Assembly: GCF_036346875.1 (NCBI RefSeq)
Contig: NZ_CP107852.1
Coordinates: forward strand, 6,262,001 to 6,326,000
From: Nocardia sp. NBC_00508
GTDB lineage: Bacteria > Actinomycetota > Actinomycetes > Mycobacteriales > Mycobacteriaceae
Length of the DNA: 64,000 bases
Direction of reading: 5' to 3'
The position numbers and the translations under genes are program-made. Numbering within the stretch: the stretch's first letter is position 1; the number at the start of each line of letters is the position of its first letter. The notes under the pieces were generated by a model that was not told the origin of the DNA, made no database searches, and saw only the letters and a list, made by a program, of their open reading frames with translations. Below are positions 62,501 to 64,000 of the stretch, in pieces.

Positions 62501-62914
62501 GGCCAATTCGGCCGTCCCGCATGGCGGTGCGAGCTCGCCGCGCCCGAGATGCCTGCGGCCAGGGAGATCCTGCGCGAGCTCGTCACCCTGCGCGACGCGG
62601 GGCTGACCGAACCGCTGCCGGTCGCGCCCACCGCCACCGCGGTTTACGCCGAGCGCCGCTTCCGCGGGGCGAGCACCGACGACGCGATCGCGGCGGCGGA
62701 ACGTGAATTCAACGGCGGCCCCAATGGTCCCGGCCACTTCGGCGACCACACCGACCGCCATCTGCGCTACGTCTGGGGTTCGGCACCGCGGCTCGACGAC
62801 CTCATGGCGGCGCCCGCCCCCGCGGGCGGGCCGGGGGAAACCACCCGCTTCGGCGAGCTGGCCCGGCGCATCTGGGCTCCGCTGCTGGCCCAGGAAAGCC
62901 AGGGGCAGCCGTGA
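59540..62914 (+). CDS. recC: Exodeoxyribonuclease V subunit gamma (RecC)
   Basis: RecC-type subunit of the RecBCD helicase-nuclease (1124 residues), which holds the split strands and recognises Chi. An inactivated SF1 helicase fold is followed by a nuclease-like C-terminal domain. Family landmarks are VVAVPAKGVERWLTQTLS near residue 35, LSLFGVTRLPSDQLAVL around 220, DVLVMCPEVEAYAPLV around 390, and VPHRVVVLLGLDDEVFPR around 660. ATG at 59540; the frame upstream is not family-like. RecB follows. Confidence 0.93.
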   Translation: MPLHIHRAEHADVLAQALAGMLASPPEDPFAAEVVAVPAKGVERWLTQTLSAVLGAGDAADGVCANVAFPSPAALVGEVLAAASGVAPEDDPWAHERVVWTLLRVIDASLSEPWCAVLARHLGARTVAGREHRVGRRYATAAQLVALFDSYGAQRPALITEWAAGRDTDGAGAAVPDDLLWQPMLWRSLRSEIGAPSPAERLDAACALLRAQPDLALLPPRLSLFGVTRLPSDQLAVLSALATARDIHLWLAHPSPVLWSRVRRMPAARTRVEDRSATAVSHPLLAGPARDVRELQQRLAELAATGTDTHHPVATDRTDSVAPDVNSPTTLLHALQAGIRDDRWPPVQAAAGADGTVQVHTCHGPARQVEVLRECLLGLFAADETLEPRDVLVMCPEVEAYAPLVRAAFGQRTPGSPEVQGDSEHPAHRLRVRLADRGRGVTNPLLAVIGVLLELADGRVTVTHVLDLAAAESVRRRCGFDDDDIERLREWAAESGARWGIGQRQREAFGLADFAQNTLNSAVDRILLGVTAGETSEDWLDLALPLDDVDSNDVDLAGRFAEFIDRLAVCLRDLRGPRPAREWTAVLGHALDLLTDVPDAQAWVRTEAKQELAAATEHADGVPLRLADVGVLLRSRLAARPTRANFRTGELTVCTMVPMRSVPHRVVVLLGLDDEVFPRASGADGDDVLARQPLLGERDPRSEDRQLLLDAVLAARDALLVFHTGADPVTGAYRPPAIPVAELLDVLRAHVGTAAMDAVVTRHALQDFDRRNFRADRPFSFDTVALAGAHAAGRPAQPRPPFLPAPLPAAETADVALADLISFAEHPVRAFLWQRLGLRVPEHEEDIAERLPIELDGLAKWEVGERLLAARLTGADPVGLRAAEWRRGTLPPFGFGAAVLDEVEHTVDRLVRAAQADYAGAARAVDIAVDLGNGRRLTGTVPEVRGETLVRTTFSRLAPKHRIGAWVSLLALAVTEDRSWRAVSTGRGQFGRPAWRCELAAPEMPAAREILRELVTLRDAGLTEPLPVAPTATAVYAERRFRGASTDDAIAAAEREFNGGPNGPGHFGDHTDRHLRYVWGSAPRLDDLMAAPAPAGGPGETTRFGELARRIWAPLLAQESQGQP

Positions 62915-63159
62915 CCGGTCATGCTGCGGCCGGTCTGCGCCACCGATTGCGAGCGGCTGGGTGCGAAGGGGTGGAATACACCGCCGCGGCGCGTGTTGGT
63001 CGCCCCTCGGCGGTCGAGTGCACGGCAGAATGGCAGCTCGGACAGTCGCGTTCGGCCGCATCGACGAACCAGGCCCGCGCGGCGTGGCCGGTCCACCGCG
63101 TGCTCGCGATGTCCGCGGACCGCGTGACGTCCGGCCACGCAGGAGGGAGGCACGCGTGA
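62911..63159 (+). CDS. Doubtful 82-codon frame between recC and recB
   Basis: Its GTG overlaps the recC stop (GTGA) and its TGA overlaps the recB GTG (GTGA), so it would link the two by coupled translation. The product is Ala/Arg rich with two Cys and no domain. About a quarter of its codons end in A or T, more than in neighbouring genes, arguing against a real protein. In the antisense direction another frame reads AERDCPSCHSAVH, a possible zinc-finger fragment, so the coding strand is itself uncertain. Confidence 0.25.
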   Translation: MTGHAAAGLRHRLRAAGCEGVEYTAAARVGRPSAVECTAEWQLGQSRSAASTNQARAAWPVHRVLAMSADRVTSGHAGGRHA

Positions 63160-64000
63160 CCATTCAGGAAACCTCCTTCATCGCGCCCGCGTTCGGCACG
63201 GCCGACGCGTTCGAGCCGTACGGGCCGTTGCCGACCGGAACGACCGCGCTGGAAGCCAGCGCGGGGACCGGCAAGACGCATGCCATCGTCGGGCTGGCCG
63301 TACGCTACGTCGCCGAGGCGGGCATCGAGGTGTCCCGGCTGCTGCTGGTGACGTTCAGCCGCGCCGCGACCCAGGAGCTGCGGGAGCGCACCCGCGACCG
63401 GTTCGTCGCCGTCGCCGCCGGATTGGCCGACCCGGACGCGGCGCGGGCACACGCCGACGAGCTGGTCCGGTACCTGGCCGACGCCGACGAAGGGGAGGTC
63501 CGGCTGCGGCAGCGGCGCCTGCTGACGGCGCTGTCGGATTTCGACGCGGGCACCATCGCGACCACGCACAGCTTCTGCCAGCGGATGCTCGACGAGCTCG
63601 GGTTCGCGGGCGAACACGATCCCGGCACCCGGCTGGTGGAGTCCGTCGACGACCTCGTCGCCACGGTCGTCGACGACCTGTACCTCCACCGCTACGCCCG
63701 TGCCGAACCTCCGTTCCCGGTGAAGGAAGCCCGCACACTCGCTCTGGCCGCGGTGCGGGACCGGCACGCGGTGCTCGTCCCCGATGGGGAGTCCGGTGCG
63801 AGCGAGCGGGTGGCGTTCGCGCGCGCCGCCCGCGCGGAGACCGAACGACGCAAACGGCTGACCGGGCTGCGCGATTTCGACGACCTGCTGGTGCTGCTGC
63901 ACGACGTGCTCGCCGATCCGGAGCACGGCCCGCGCGCCTGCCGCCGCATCCGCGCCCGCTACCGGGTCGCTCTGGTCGACGAGTTCCAGGACACCGACCC
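63156..64000 (+). CDS. recB: Exodeoxyribonuclease V subunit beta (RecB), 5' part
   Basis: Helicase-nuclease subunit of RecBCD, truncated by the window end after about 281 residues. The GTG start follows AGGAGGGAGG. The Walker A motif is LEASAGTGKTHAIVGLAVRY (residues about 34-53), motif Ia is LLLVTFSRAATQELRER, and Walker B is VALVDEFQDTD at the edge. The C-terminal nuclease domain lies outside the window, and recD is expected downstream. Confidence 0.93.
   Translation, partial: MTIQETSFIAPAFGTADAFEPYGPLPTGTTALEASAGTGKTHAIVGLAVRYVAEAGIEVSRLLLVTFSRAATQELRERTRDRFVAVAAGLADPDAARAHADELVRYLADADEGEVRLRQRRLLTALSDFDAGTIATTHSFCQRMLDELGFAGEHDPGTRLVESVDDLVATVVDDLYLHRYARAEPPFPVKEARTLALAAVRDRHAVLVPDGESGASERVAFARAARAETERRKRLTGLRDFDDLLVLLHDVLADPEHGPRACRRIRARYRVALVDEFQDTD

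Overview
The window is chromosomal DNA of a high-GC, mycolic-acid-making actinobacterium, most likely a Nocardia or close relative. The reasons are very high third-position GC, many GTG starts, an MptB lipomannan mannosyltransferase, a FabG1-InhA pair, and gene order matching the Mycobacterium tuberculosis Rv1458c-Rv1488 block (mptB, suf operon, ABC-F protein, acnR-acn, ripA, moxR1-DUF58-VWA, fabG1-inhA-ferrochelatase, nfeD-SPFH). A second conserved piece (ureF-ureG-ureD and convergent ndh) matches Rv1851-Rv1854c. Genus and orthology are inferred from memory of these families; no search was run.

1-11 kb: a truncated ABC ATPase and mptB (minus strand) joined by a chain of overlapping micro-ORFs; a TetR/alcohol dehydrogenase pair; then the iron-sulfur assembly operon sufR-B-D-C-S-U-T with a perfect SufR-type operator over the sufR start and a hairpin after sufT. 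11-21 kb: a secreted DUF4189 protein, a relic of a MetI-type permease, Ku, lycopene cyclase, an MMPL transporter, an SDR, the ABC-F ATPase and a small HTH protein. 21-24 kb: a DHFR-like reductase convergent with a two-gene minus-strand unit, a graspetide-type ATP-grasp ligase and a candidate precursor with an Asp/Ser/Thr/Cys-rich tail. This is the best candidate for a new natural-product system here. A divergent cupin/MarR pair follows.

24.7-29.5 kb is an accessory island: a LysB-like esterase, small orphan genes, an inverted duplication of a small gene with one copy broken, a twice-frameshifted tyrosine recombinase relic, a lipoprotein, and about 0.8 kb of apparently non-coding DNA. 29.5-46.3 kb is the conserved core: acnR and aconitase with an AcnR-type operator, a membrane protein, RipA-like peptidoglycan hydrolase, MoxR/DUF58/VWA, fabG1-inhA-cpfC, and nfeD-SPFH.

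46.3-64 kb: SGNH hydrolase, O-methyltransferase, divergent TetR/MFS efflux, SDR, urease accessory genes ureF-G-D without ureA-B-C beside them, a secreted protein, type II NADH dehydrogenase, a cytochrome P450, a 150-bp tandem repeat with long inverted repeats, a serine beta-lactamase-like protein, and recC followed by recB, which runs off the window end.
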